From Streptomyces griseofuscus (GTDB lineage Bacteria; Actinomycetota; Actinomycetes; Streptomycetales; Streptomycetaceae), in assembly GCF_014673495.1 (NCBI RefSeq), contig NZ_CP051006.1, forward strand, positions 7,191,001-7,255,000: a DNA stretch of 64,000 nucleotides, given 5' to 3'. A program made the translations under genes and the position numbers. Within the stretch, counting starts at the first letter, position 1, and every line of letters starts with the position of its first letter. Shown one piece after another: positions 25,601 through 34,824 of this stretch. The notes beneath the pieces were generated by a model. That model saw only the letters and a program-made list of their open reading frames with translations, made no database searches and had not been told where the DNA came from.

Positions 25601-25775
25601 CCGCGACCCGGCGCCAACCGCCGTCCCAGTCCCCGGGCAGGGAGCCCCCGGGCGTCGCCGAAGGGGCCCGCGACGGCTCGGAGCCGGCCGGACCCAGGCC
25701 GGACGGACCCGACGGAGCCGCCGACGCGATGTCGGCGGCCCGGTCCCCTCGGCGGCGTACATCCCACCACGCCAT
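22614..25775 (-). CDS. Giant Pro/Ala-rich repeat protein of the CIS operon
   Basis: 1053 aa from ATG 25775; a GTG at 25787 is an alternative that would overlap the previous gene. The conserved N-terminus (MAWWDVRRRGD, later TFRDGLTSWQNPTF and LGHGLLPSAPMG, within the first 90 residues) and C-terminus (LARRLLDPLARLLRADMRRGRERAG, the last 40 residues) occur in CIS-locus proteins of this type. Between them lie about 900 low-complexity residues. From about 320 to 640 the motifs PVLPVVQR and PLLPEVQR alternate, at least eleven copies including degenerate ones. No enzyme domain is visible. It occupies the slot between DUF6760 and the second tube gene. Function unknown; tape-measure, scaffold and cargo roles are all possible. 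Confidence 0.75.
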   Translation of the reverse strand: MAWWDVRRRGDRAADIASAAPSGPSGLGPAGSEPSRAPSATPGGSLPGDWDGGWRRVAAPSLTVARAPLGVSDGLTFRDGLTSWQNPTFDSGLGHGLLPSAPMGLVHGVTRPAVQRSEYGSGGPLLLRSLPEPGGEEAADGADSALAQVQRVVRADGRDAGEVRRPTAKSARSQAVSPSPGAERAVADGAGRATGPELPVVRRVAVVPNAPGAGTTPRGTAVEPGRAGAVRPRPLSPSLTVARRVATGPVRRVTAVRPAPAAGVEAGAGVAGAAAAAVQRASAPGRAPGRASLGAPMTELPSTAAPLAVEGPSPSGTADAPSSSAPVLPVVQRRVDAPESGAGEAVAAPRVVAPAARTDAGAQAPAVQRRADDSGSGPADTRAASKPLLPEVRRQVAAAADKAPETPRTAEVQPSAAPVLPVVQRQAEASASTGHELPAAEAQKPSRGIAPAPSRPLLPEVQRLVDAPGSAGNTSPAAPGLPSTGTPGASGTTGAQPPAGPALPVVQRQTDSADATPADARPGSGSEPSVVQRAADVPEAVRPTAKPLLPGAQHRVDAPAPAGGELPAVNGPVLPVVQRQVEAPGTEVPAKPLLSAVQRQVDAAGSAEKEGPAAAPRPAAAEPTPGPVLPVVQRQTDASALPGPSTAPTTRSGSSAGPTTRPGAGPAAAEGPAPSRRTERTGPSGARARGGLGAPLSALPPTADPRGPVGAGGRPAQPYVQRMAAGQEALRASMAPLLGTAATGSPAPAANSTGPTSTSAPAEGPAPATPLVNRAVAQPGPSATDAPGVVQRAASTGPAKPGPAQPARRANTAPPVVVARALAEPRRTARTTARSLLSARPLTLNTRASEGMPRPPHAESPGAPVKPPVVAASWLREPAPEAVGPAAPGASPVQRAVSTRPKLPVVRPDTTVQRTAAGAALPLTEAQAPPLRAAPSPASLTSPGGLPVPVVRMTRPAEPTPVVPGGVQVDVVQRDAKEAAGGTSARNRPRSVSAPASFPASGTTAGKKEAAPQDPGVDLEDLARRLLDPLARLLRADMRRGRERAGRPYDGRR
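23870..24805 (-). repeat. Alternating VQR-motif repeats inside the giant CIS protein
   Basis: DNA-level repeats of the form 'cgctgtacgacgggcagcac' alternate with 'cgctgcacctcggggagcag'-like units on the plus strand. They encode PVLPVVQRQ and PLLPEVQRQ on the coding strand. Spacers are 25-45 residues of Pro/Ala/Ser-rich sequence. Copies differ in the last residues (RQVDA, RQTDA, RQAEA, RLVDA), so the array is old or under protein-level selection. Confidence 0.7.
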
Positions 25776-25779
25776 GACC

Positions 25780-25938
25780 TCAACCACCCTCGTTCACACG
25801 GGCGTTGATACGAGCGATCTCGCCCACCCACTGACGGCGCTCCGCATGGGTGAGATCGAGGATCTCCTCACGCTGCCAGTGGAAGTGATAGGCGATGTAC
25901 GCGACTTCCTCCCGGAGCCGGGGAAGCGCGTACGTCAC
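25780..25938 (-). CDS. DUF6760-like small CIS protein
   Basis: 52 aa, too short for standard ORF calling. The GTG at 25938 overlaps the stop of the preceding gene (GTGA) and the TGA at 25780 lies just before the next ATG. The sequence begins VTYALPRLREEVAYIAYHFH and continues with WQREEILDLTHAERRQWVGEIARIN. It is a helical, Trp/His-rich peptide of the kind always found between the CPxC assembly protein and the large repeat protein in actinobacterial CIS loci, annotated DUF6760 (recognition from memory). Function unknown; by analogy with phage tails it may be the product of a short assembly-chaperone gene. Confidence 0.75.
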   Translation of the reverse strand: MTYALPRLREEVAYIAYHFHWQREEILDLTHAERRQWVGEIARINARVNEGG

Positions 25939-26432
25939 GATTCCCCCAGGCGCCCACCCGAGAGGTCGACCTCGAAGCCGCCCTCGCAGTGCGGACAGGT
26001 CACCGCCGCGCGGGTGTGACCCTCGCTGTTGACCCGGCGGTAGAAGTCCTGGAGGAAGGCGACGTCGGTGGCGTACATCCGCTCCACGACTCCCGCGTGC
26101 ACATCGGTGATGGTGCCGAGCCGGGTGATCACCTGGCTCAGCAGCACCACACTGAGGTACGCGGGGTTCTCCTTGACCCGCAGATCGATCTGCGGGCGCA
26201 GCTCGTCACGGGCCGTGGCGAGCCGCATCGAGCCGCTGCGGTGCAGCGTGCCCGACTCGTCCACGTACCCGCGCGGCAGCTCGAACTCGAACTCGGTGCG
26301 CAGCCCGTGGTCACGCGTGGCCGGGGGGCCGGACGGTGGCGCCGGGGCCGGCGACTGCTCGGGGGCCGCGGCGGGCGCCGTCGCGTCGAGGATCTCCTCC
26401 AGGCTGCCCGCCGTCACCGTACGGCGCCTCAT
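25935..26432 (-). CDS. CIS assembly protein with CPxC motif
   Basis: 165 aa. ATG at 26432 overlaps the stop of the tube gene by four bases (ATGA). After a disordered Ala/Pro N-terminus (about 1-45) comes FEFELPRGYVDESGTLHRSGSMRLATARDELRP, then VVLLSQVITRLGTI, and near the C-terminus TCPHCEGGFEVDLSGG (about 143-158). Two cysteines in CPHC could bind zinc with other residues. The N-domain pattern (LPRGY-D-GTLHR-G-MRLATA-DE) is typical of phage tail assembly proteins that act between tube and baseplate synthesis. It is probably an assembly chaperone (inference). Confidence 0.75.
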   Translation of the reverse strand: MRRRTVTAGSLEEILDATAPAAAPEQSPAPAPPSGPPATRDHGLRTEFEFELPRGYVDESGTLHRSGSMRLATARDELRPQIDLRVKENPAYLSVVLLSQVITRLGTITDVHAGVVERMYATDVAFLQDFYRRVNSEGHTRAAVTCPHCEGGFEVDLSGGRLGES

Positions 26433-26869
26433 TCGACGACGATCTCCTCGAACACGATGGTGACCGTCTCGGTCGCCGCCGCGGACTCGCCCGCCTTGAG
26501 CGAGGGGCCCTCCCAGCGGGAGGCCCAGCCCTGCATCAGCTGGATGCGGCGCACCGTCTCGCCCTTGGAGTCCTTGATCTCGATGGTCAGGTTCTGCCGG
26601 GCGGTGTCGACGGCACCGTTGTTCAGGGTTTCCTTGATCCACTTGGTGAACTCGCTGGACTTGTCGAGTCCCCGGGTGATCGTGATCTCACCCGCCTGCC
26701 GGGCGCCCGGCTGCTTGCGGATGATCTGCTTGCCCTCCGAGGTGACCTGCCGTACCTCGACGACCTCTTCCTCGACGGTCAGACCGCTGATCTCCTGGAT
26801 GGACTCCACCATGTAGCCGCCGAGCTGCACGCCGAAGACATGGGTGGAAAGAGCATCGCCCTCTGCCAT
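26429..26869 (-). CDS. CIS inner tube protein 1 (main tube, Afp1-like)
   Basis: 146 aa. It is the phage tail tube (gp19/Hcp-like) protein expected to build the bulk of the inner tube. Motifs are HVFGVQLGGYMVESIQEISGLTVEEEVVEVRQVT (about 9-42) and ITITRGLDKSSEFTKWIKETL (about 62-82). It follows directly on the sheath gene with a 45-base gap, the universal sheath-tube order of contractile systems. It differs clearly from the second tube protein at 22163, so the two are not a recent duplication. Confidence 0.9.
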   Translation of the reverse strand: MAEGDALSTHVFGVQLGGYMVESIQEISGLTVEEEVVEVRQVTSEGKQIIRKQPGARQAGEITITRGLDKSSEFTKWIKETLNNGAVDTARQNLTIEIKDSKGETVRRIQLMQGWASRWEGPSLKAGESAAATETVTIVFEEIVVE

Positions 26870-26914
26870 GACTGTTTGTTCACCTTTCCTTGACCGACCC
26901 GCGGGTCACTGGTC

Positions 26915-28471
<1,557 letters not shown>

Positions 28472-28612
28472 ACTCGCTCCTTCGTGTGCCAGTGGTGTCA
28501 CCTGCGTCGATGTCGAGTCTCCGAGGCCGGTGCGGCATGGCGACAGGGGCGCGCGGACCTGGGCGAGGGCAAGCCCGCTGCCTTTCCGGGCGCCCGCATC
28601 CCGCCCCGCCTT

Positions 28613-28626
28613 CCCTTTCGGGCAAC
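28613..28626 (-). promoter_or_regulatory. Candidate CIS promoter element upstream of the sheath
   Basis: Read on the minus strand, GTTGCCCGAAAGGG lies 142 bases before the sheath start. A near copy, GCTGCCCGAAAGCG, lies at 34766-34779, 107 bases before the propeller gene that heads the second CIS operon, in the same orientation. Eleven of fourteen bases or more agree. The two operons may be controlled together through it. Confidence 0.35.
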
Positions 28627-28655
28627 GCACCCTGTGGGAAAGCCCTAGGAACGGT

Positions 28656-28680
28656 AAAAACCGCTGGACAGCGGGCGGTT
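28656..28680 (-). terminator. Intrinsic terminator after the CIS AAA+ ATPase gene
   Basis: On the minus strand the transcript reads CCGCT-GTCC-AGCGG followed by UUUUUA, starting six bases after the ATPase stop codon. An outer AACCGC/GCGGTT pairing (28659-28664 with 28675-28680) competes with or lengthens the stem. It separates the cap/ATPase operon from the sheath operon 190 bases further on. Confidence 0.75.
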
Positions 28681-30746
28681 CAGGAGTCCGCCAGCATGTC
28701 CCGCGTCCATGTCCCGAACTCGCTCTCCAGGACCAGCCGGCCGAGCTTGCGGTACTCCTGGGCGATCGCTGTCATCAACTGCCGCATGCTCAGCGGAAGT
28801 CCGGCCTCGGCCGCCAGATACGCGGCCGTCACCGCGCACGCCCGGATGGAGCCGCCGGCCAGTTCGAAGCGGTCCGCGCAGAAGCCGAGATCGAGATCGG
28901 CGGCGCGCGGCAGCCGCCCGCCCAGGCACCGCTCCCACAGCGCGAGCCGCTGACCGGCATCCGGCACCGGGAAGTCGGCGATCACATCGAGCCGCCGGGT
29001 GAACGCCTCGTCCAGGTTGGCCCGCAGATTGGTGGTCAGTACGGCGATGCCGTCGAAGGACTCCATGCGCTGGAGCAGATACGCCGACTCGATGTTGGCG
29101 TTCCGGTCGTGCGCGTCCTTGACCTGCGAGCGCTTGCCGAAGATCGCGTCGGCCTCGTCGAACAGCAGCACCGCGTTGACCGCGGACGCCTCGGTGAAGA
29201 TCCGCTCCAGGTTCTTCTCGGTCTCGCCGATGTACTTGTCGACCACCGTGGACAGGTCCACCACGTACAGATCCATGCCCAGGTCGGCCGCGATCACCTC
29301 GGCGGACATCGTCTTGCCGGTGCCGGACTCCCCGGCGAACAGCGCGATCACGCCCCGCCCCCGGCCGCCGCCCGGCCGCATCCGCCACTGTCCGAGCACC
29401 TGTTCGCGATGCCGGGCGCGCACCGCCAGCTCCCGCAGCCTGCGGTGGGTCGGCGCGGGCAGCACCAGGTCGTCCCAGCCGACGGCCGGTTCCACCCGGC
29501 GGGCCAGCCGCGCGAGCCCCGCGCCGTTCTGCGCCCGTACGGCGGCCCGCAGATCGTCGGGCCGCACCGCGCGGTCGGCCAGCGCGGCCGTGCGCACCGC
29601 GGCGCCCGCGGCCCGGCGCAGCTGCCCGCCGTCCAGCCGGTGCGCGGCGACCGCCGCGGCGAGCGTGTCCGCCTCGGCCGGGGCGATGCCGTCGGAGCCG
29701 GCCCGTTCGAGCGCGTGCCGCCAGCGGGTGGCCTGGCGCTCGGGGGAGGGCGGGGCCACCGGGAGGACCACCGGGGTGTCGGCGGCCCAGGCCGGGTCCC
29801 AGCCGTCCGTGCCGTACAGGAACAGCGGGAGGCCGCGCAGCGCGGCGCACAGGTCCCTGATGAGGCTCTCGCGCCGGGCGGGTTCCGGGGGCAGCGCCTC
29901 CAGCGGGCCGAGGACGACGCCCGCCCCGGACAGCCGGGCCTCCAGTGCCGCCACCCGGGCGAGCGCGGGCACCTCGGCGGAGTGCCGGGCGAGCGCCGCC
30001 GCGTCGAGCACCAGCGGTCGCAGTCCGGCCGCGCGCAGGGCCGCCACCGCGAGGCCGGGGGCGTCGCCGCCGCGGTCCAGCAGCTGCACAAGACCGGGAC
30101 CGGAGCGCACCGCGGCACCGGCCCGGGCCACGTCGGCGGGCTCGGCCGTCGGGTCGGCGTCGGCCTCGCCGAGCAGCCCGGCCAGCCGCGCATCGGGCTC
30201 CGTGCCGCCCAGCAGGTGTGCGCTCACCCGGTCCGGGACCGCCAACACACGGGACAGCGGCGGCCGTTCGGGCTCGGTGACCTCGATCAGACCGCCCGCG
30301 ATCAGCGGCGCCCCGGGGGAGAGCCGGAAGCGGGCGGCCGACGCGGCGGGCAGTCCGCACAGCTCCAGGGCCAGGGCGACCGTCGGCCGGCGGCGCGTCA
30401 GATCGTCGTTGAGATAGCCGTACAGCCGCTCGAACCGGGGGTCCAGATCCGGTGCCAGGGCGACCAGGAGCAGATCCGTGTCCAGCGGCGAGAGCCCGAA
30501 CCGCTCCGTCAGCAGCCCGAGTTCGGACGTCGGGGGCACGGGTGGCGGCTCATGGTCGGGCAGCCCGAGGCCGCCCGACCCCTCCAGGATCCGCTCCACC
30601 GCCTCCGGGGTCAGATACTGGCCCCGGTACGGGTCGTCGGGATCCGGGTCGACGGCGCGCCGCGCGGCCACCGCGTACCGCACCCGCTCCTCGATCAGCC
30701 GCAGCCGCGTCCACAGGACGTCGACCTCGGCCTCGGTGGCGTACAT
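28680..30746 (-). CDS. CIS AAA+ ATPase (Afp15-like)
   Basis: 688 aa. The N-terminal half is variable; the C-terminal AAA+ module has Walker A GESGTGKT (about 468-475), Walker B VLLFDEADAIFG (about 524-535), a sensor-1 region AVLTTNLRANLDEAFTRRLD and arginine-finger-type RRLD (about 560-580). The module's N-terminal arm follows FAGESGTGKTMSAEVIAADLGMDLY. The family is universal in Afp/PVC-like loci and is needed for correct assembly or loading. It overlaps the cap gene by one base (TGATG) and ends at a strong intrinsic terminator. It is predicted cytoplasmic. Confidence 0.9.
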   Translation of the reverse strand: MYATEAEVDVLWTRLRLIEERVRYAVAARRAVDPDPDDPYRGQYLTPEAVERILEGSGGLGLPDHEPPPVPPTSELGLLTERFGLSPLDTDLLLVALAPDLDPRFERLYGYLNDDLTRRRPTVALALELCGLPAASAARFRLSPGAPLIAGGLIEVTEPERPPLSRVLAVPDRVSAHLLGGTEPDARLAGLLGEADADPTAEPADVARAGAAVRSGPGLVQLLDRGGDAPGLAVAALRAAGLRPLVLDAAALARHSAEVPALARVAALEARLSGAGVVLGPLEALPPEPARRESLIRDLCAALRGLPLFLYGTDGWDPAWAADTPVVLPVAPPSPERQATRWRHALERAGSDGIAPAEADTLAAAVAAHRLDGGQLRRAAGAAVRTAALADRAVRPDDLRAAVRAQNGAGLARLARRVEPAVGWDDLVLPAPTHRRLRELAVRARHREQVLGQWRMRPGGGRGRGVIALFAGESGTGKTMSAEVIAADLGMDLYVVDLSTVVDKYIGETEKNLERIFTEASAVNAVLLFDEADAIFGKRSQVKDAHDRNANIESAYLLQRMESFDGIAVLTTNLRANLDEAFTRRLDVIADFPVPDAGQRLALWERCLGGRLPRAADLDLGFCADRFELAGGSIRACAVTAAYLAAEAGLPLSMRQLMTAIAQEYRKLGRLVLESEFGTWTRDMLADS

Positions 30747-31447
30747 CAGGCCTGCCTCCCCCTACGGCGCCGGGCCGGAACCGCGGGCCGTGCGCGAGGT
30801 CCTGCGAAGCCCTGCGAACCGGGGTCGCCCACCTCCTCGTACCGCAGCCGCCGCCCGGGCGCGGGCTCCTCCTCGGGCCCGAGCCCGCCCGTGCGCACCA
30901 GCAGACCCTCGGTCACCGGCGGCGCGGCCGGGCGGGCCACGGCGGCGAGCGGTGCGCGCACCCGGACCCCGAGCGACGGCTTCAGCTCGCCGTCCAGCGC
31001 CGACCACACATCGGACGCGGACGGCGCGTCGACGCCGCCCCCCGCGGTGTCCAGGGAGACCGTCAGACCGAGCTCGGCGAGCGAGCCGGTGAGCATGTCC
31101 TCCGGCAGCGCGTCCGTGCTCACCAGAGTGTCCAACACCTGGGAGAGCAGCCGGTGTTCGTCCTGCGGTCGGCTCGCCCACGCCGTGACCAGATACGTCA
31201 GCTCGAACCAGCGGGGCGGGGTGCGCCGCGCCACCACATAGCCCTCGGCGTCGTGCACCTCACCGGCGCCGCTGCCGCGCCGGCTGGCGTCCTCCTGGAT
31301 GTGGTAGAGGAACACGCACACCGTGGGCGCGTTGCGGCGGGCCGCCCACTCACGGGTCGGGGCGTCGAAGACCACCTCGACCCCGGACGCCTCAAGACCG
31401 GACCCGGCGAGCAGCGCACGCAGCGCCTCGTCGACCTCGTGGATCAT
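30746..31447 (-). CDS. DUF4255/Pvc16-type CIS cap protein
   Basis: 233 aa. The N-terminal DUF4255 (Pvc16_N) domain begins MIHEVDEALRALLAGSG and includes VCVFLYHIQEDASRR (about 42-56) and WFELTYLVTAWASRPQDEHRLLSQVLDTL (about 82-110). In Afp and PVC particles this protein terminates the sheath and tube at the distal end and so sets the final length. The C-terminal 80 residues are basic (RARPAVPARRRRGRQ). ATG at 31447 overlaps the preceding stop by four bases. It sits between the propeller gene and the ATPase gene. Confidence 0.85.
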   Translation of the reverse strand: MIHEVDEALRALLAGSGLEASGVEVVFDAPTREWAARRNAPTVCVFLYHIQEDASRRGSGAGEVHDAEGYVVARRTPPRWFELTYLVTAWASRPQDEHRLLSQVLDTLVSTDALPEDMLTGSLAELGLTVSLDTAGGGVDAPSASDVWSALDGELKPSLGVRVRAPLAAVARPAAPPVTEGLLVRTGGLGPEEEPAPGRRLRYEEVGDPGSQGFAGPRARPAVPARRRRGRQA

Positions 31448-34400
31448 CGGCGGGTCACCTCGTCGGGCGGCTGCACACTGCCCGTCACGACCAGGAAGTC
31501 CGTCTTCACCGGGGAGAACCCGGGACCTCGCGCGGTGATGGTGCGCGGGCCCGTCTGGTCCTTGGTGAGGATCAGCAGCTGGCCGATGAAGGTGCCGTCC
31601 GGCTTGGGCACGGTCGGCGCGGCGGCCGCCGTGATCCCCGGCTTCCAGGCGAACCGCACCGGCACGCCCGGCGGGAAGTCCTTGCCGCGCACCGAGGTGA
31701 CGAAGCCGGGCTTGCCGATCGGCGGCACCGCGATGATCTTCGGCTGGAGGATCCGCAGCTTGGTACTGGCCTTGTTGTCCCGGGGGTCGGCATCCGTGCC
31801 GGTGGTGGTCAGCACACCGGTGGTCCGGCCGGTCAGCGCGTGGTCGGGGGCGAGCACCACCCGGACGACGGTGCTGGAACCCGGCGCCAGATCCGGCAGC
31901 GCGCACAGCCAGGAGCTGTCGCAGCCCGGCGGCGGACCGCCGCTCGGGATCCCGGCGGGCAGCGTGATGCGCAGCCGCAGCCCGGTGGCCAGCGCGTTGC
32001 GGCCGTTGCGCACGGTGTACGTCACCACGACCCGGCCGCCGACATAGCCCGGGTTGGGCTGGGCGGTCACGGTGACCCCAGGACCCGCCTTCGGCGCGGG
32101 CGGCGCCGGCGGAGGCGGCGGCGGAGTGGGCGTATGCGTGGGCGTGGGGGGCGGCGTGGGCGACGGGGGCGGGGTCGGCGGCGCGGGCGGCTGTACCGGC
32201 ACCACGGTCCGGGCGGAGTTGTCCCCGGGCTGCGGGTCGATGACGCTGCCGGTGACCGACCAGTCGATCGGCTGGTCACCGGTCACGTTCCCGGTGACGG
32301 TCACGGTGACCGGGACCGTCGTACCGGGTGGCACCACCCCGAGGTCGCACTGGAGCGTGGCCGCGTCACAGGTGCCGCCCGGGTAGGTGACCTTGGTGAC
32401 GGTCACCCCGGTCGGCGGGGCCATGGTCAGCCTGGTGCCGGGCGAGGCGGCCGGGCCGTTGTTGACGACGTCCACCGTCAGATCCGTGGACTTGCCGACG
32501 GTCACCGGCGGTGTCGTACCCGGGGCGTGCACCGCCAGGTCCACCGACTGCTCGACGCTGGGCTCCTTCTGGCGTCCCGGCAACTCGGTGGTGAGCTGGG
32601 AGACATGGCCGGTCGAGACGGTCAGCACATACAGGTTCTCGTGGCAGTTGACCGGCGCGTCGTCGCGCGCGCTGAACACGATCTGGGAGCCGTCCGCCGT
32701 CCAGGCCGCGTCACGCGGCTGGTGCGGTCCGGTGACCGTGGTGTCGGGCAGCTGCTGACGGCAGGCGTCCGCCGTGCCCCGCGCCGCCTCGGGCAGCAAC
32801 ACCTGGCAGCTGTCGCCGGACACGGAGGTCAGCACCAGGCCGTTGCGCTCGTCGACGAGTCCGCCGCCGTTCTTGCGGTTGAAGGCGATCGAGCGGCCGT
32901 CGGGGGAGAAGGCGGGACTGTCGTCGATGACCGAGCAGTTGCCGGGGCAGTTCGCCGCGCTGAGGTCCTTCTGCTGGTTCAGGTCGTTGATCGGCACGGT
33001 CCAGATGTGCTTGTTGCCGCCCTTGCCGTCGATCACCGCGTTGCGGGTGAAGGCGAGCAGGGTGCCGTCCGGCGACCAGGTGGGCTGGGCGTCGCTGCCG
33101 CTCTGCTGCCCGGTCGGCGGAACCACCTCGTGCACGATCGCGCCCGTCGTGGCGTCGGCGATCAGGATGCGTCCGGGACCGGACGCGGAGCCGACCCCGC
33201 CCGGCGAAGTCCGGGTGAAGGCAAGGTACTTGCCGTCCGGTGAGAACGTCGGGTCGGTGTCCCAGTCCTGCGGCCCCCGCCCGGCCAGCGGCATCGCCCG
33301 CGGGTTCTGCCCGTCGGCGTCCGTCGTCCAGATCCGCTCGATCCGTCCCTGGCCGCTCGGGGCGTCCTCGAACCGGGTCACCACGATCCCGCGGCCGTCC
33401 GGCGTGTAGTTCTGCCGCTCGGTCCACGGGTCGTACCCGGCCGCCGGCTGGAACAACGGGTCCTTCGTCGGATCGGTGTTGGTACCGGCCGCCGGGTCCT
33501 CCTGGAGCACCGGCACGCCGAGATCGCGCGGGTCGGAGCCGTCCATCCGCACGTCCTGCAAAGTGGCCACCCGCTGGTCGGGCGTCGCGCCCACGCCCTT
33601 CACCGCCGGGGCGGGCTCCGAGAGCCGGTCCACCACCGGGTAGCCGCCGTCCGCGGGGCCGACCCAGGTCACCGAGGAGACATCGCGGTTCTCGCTGAGC
33701 ACCAGATCCGGGTCCGGGTGCTGGGCGGGGTCCTGCGGGGCCCGCCACACATGGTTCCAGTCACCCTCGCAGGAGCAGGTGTGGTTGGTGCTCAGGAACA
33801 GCACGCCGTTCCCGTCGGGCATCCAGGCCGCGCCGTGGGTCGCCCACTGGGCCGCGGTGCCCGCGAGCAGCGGCTGGTCGCCGTCCGGGCGGCCCAGCTC
33901 CCGCAGCCGGGGCCCGGTGTTGGAGTCGACGGTGTAGGTGTACGCGAGCAGGTTCTTGTGCGCGTCGTCGTTCACCGGGTTGAACACCGGCTCGGTCGCC
34001 TTGCCGCCGAGCGTCCCGGTGAGCGCGGTCGCGGTGCCCCCGGCCAGCGGGCGCACATAGATCTGCGCCCCGGCGGCCGCGTCCGGGTTCGCGCTGTAGG
34101 CCAGCCGCTGCCCGTCCGCCGACACCGTCGGGCTCTGCTCGTCGTACGGCGTGTCGGTCAGCCGGGTCAGACCGGTGCCGTCGGTGCGCACCAGCCACAG
34201 ATCGCGCTGCTTCTTGCCGTCCGGGCCGCCCGGCTCCGCCGAGTCGAACACCACCGAACCGCCGTCCGGGGTCAGCCGGGGATGCGCCGCGTCCCGGCCG
34301 CTGGTCAGCTTGCGCACCGAGCCGTCCGCCGCCCGCAGATAGATCTGCGGACGCTTGTCGTCGCGGCGGCTCGCGAACACCATCGTGTCGCCGAGCGCCG

Positions 34401-34659
34401 TCGCCTGTACGTCGTAGTGCGCCGGGCCCGCGCCGAAGAGCGGATCGCTGGACTCCGTGCTCGCGACCCGGCCCAGGCTGCGATGGTCGGTGCCCGCGAA
34501 CGCCACCCGCGCGGGCGCGGTGTCGGCCGTCGGCCGGACGGGGTCCGCGCCGCTCGGTCCCGAGGCCGCGGTCACCGCGAACAACGGGATCAGCAGCACC
34601 AACGAGGCGCCGAATCTCCCCAGTCGGCGCTGCCCGCCGGGGCCAGCGGTGCCGTTCAC
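31444..34659 (-). CDS. Secreted beta-propeller/CARDB protein of the CIS locus
   Basis: 1071 aa from GTG 34659, preferred because GAGGTGG lies just upstream; ATG at 34686 is an alternative. The N-terminus has a signal-like helix (FGASLVLLIPLFAVTAASG). Residues about 60-680 are TolB/WD40-like PD40 repeats (PRLTPDGGSVVFDS, PTVSADGQRLAYSA, PTFSPDGKYLAFTR, PAFSPDGRSIAFNR). Next come a DUF11-like domain (STDLTVDVVNNGPAASPGT), a Pro/Thr hinge and a CARDB-like domain. It is predicted to be exported, which is odd beside a cytoplasmic cap and ATPase. It overlaps the cap gene by four bases. Its role in the CIS is unknown. Confidence 0.75.
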   Translation of the reverse strand: MNGTAGPGGQRRLGRFGASLVLLIPLFAVTAASGPSGADPVRPTADTAPARVAFAGTDHRSLGRVASTESSDPLFGAGPAHYDVQATALGDTMVFASRRDDKRPQIYLRAADGSVRKLTSGRDAAHPRLTPDGGSVVFDSAEPGGPDGKKQRDLWLVRTDGTGLTRLTDTPYDEQSPTVSADGQRLAYSANPDAAAGAQIYVRPLAGGTATALTGTLGGKATEPVFNPVNDDAHKNLLAYTYTVDSNTGPRLRELGRPDGDQPLLAGTAAQWATHGAAWMPDGNGVLFLSTNHTCSCEGDWNHVWRAPQDPAQHPDPDLVLSENRDVSSVTWVGPADGGYPVVDRLSEPAPAVKGVGATPDQRVATLQDVRMDGSDPRDLGVPVLQEDPAAGTNTDPTKDPLFQPAAGYDPWTERQNYTPDGRGIVVTRFEDAPSGQGRIERIWTTDADGQNPRAMPLAGRGPQDWDTDPTFSPDGKYLAFTRTSPGGVGSASGPGRILIADATTGAIVHEVVPPTGQQSGSDAQPTWSPDGTLLAFTRNAVIDGKGGNKHIWTVPINDLNQQKDLSAANCPGNCSVIDDSPAFSPDGRSIAFNRKNGGGLVDERNGLVLTSVSGDSCQVLLPEAARGTADACRQQLPDTTVTGPHQPRDAAWTADGSQIVFSARDDAPVNCHENLYVLTVSTGHVSQLTTELPGRQKEPSVEQSVDLAVHAPGTTPPVTVGKSTDLTVDVVNNGPAASPGTRLTMAPPTGVTVTKVTYPGGTCDAATLQCDLGVVPPGTTVPVTVTVTGNVTGDQPIDWSVTGSVIDPQPGDNSARTVVPVQPPAPPTPPPSPTPPPTPTHTPTPPPPPPAPPAPKAGPGVTVTAQPNPGYVGGRVVVTYTVRNGRNALATGLRLRITLPAGIPSGGPPPGCDSSWLCALPDLAPGSSTVVRVVLAPDHALTGRTTGVLTTTGTDADPRDNKASTKLRILQPKIIAVPPIGKPGFVTSVRGKDFPPGVPVRFAWKPGITAAAAPTVPKPDGTFIGQLLILTKDQTGPRTITARGPGFSPVKTDFLVVTGSVQPPDEVTRR

Positions 34660-34765
34660 GGTCCACCTCGCAGTCTCGGTACACATGGGTGCGCCCCGCC
34701 ACTGTGCGCCATGGGCGCGCCCCGCGGCAGGGCGGCGGGGACCCTCCCGGGGGAAGGCCCCGTTG

Positions 34766-34779
34766 CGCTTTCGGGCAGC
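34766..34779 (-). promoter_or_regulatory. Candidate CIS promoter element upstream of the propeller gene
   Basis: GCTGCCCGAAAGCG on the minus strand, 107 bases before the GTG of the propeller gene and within the gap to the LuxR gene. It is the near-copy of the element at 28613-28626 upstream of the sheath gene. Confidence 0.35.
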
Positions 34780-34824
34780 TCCCGGGTGCCCGGACAGCCG
34801 TCGGCCCGGTTCGCCGGGCCGCCG

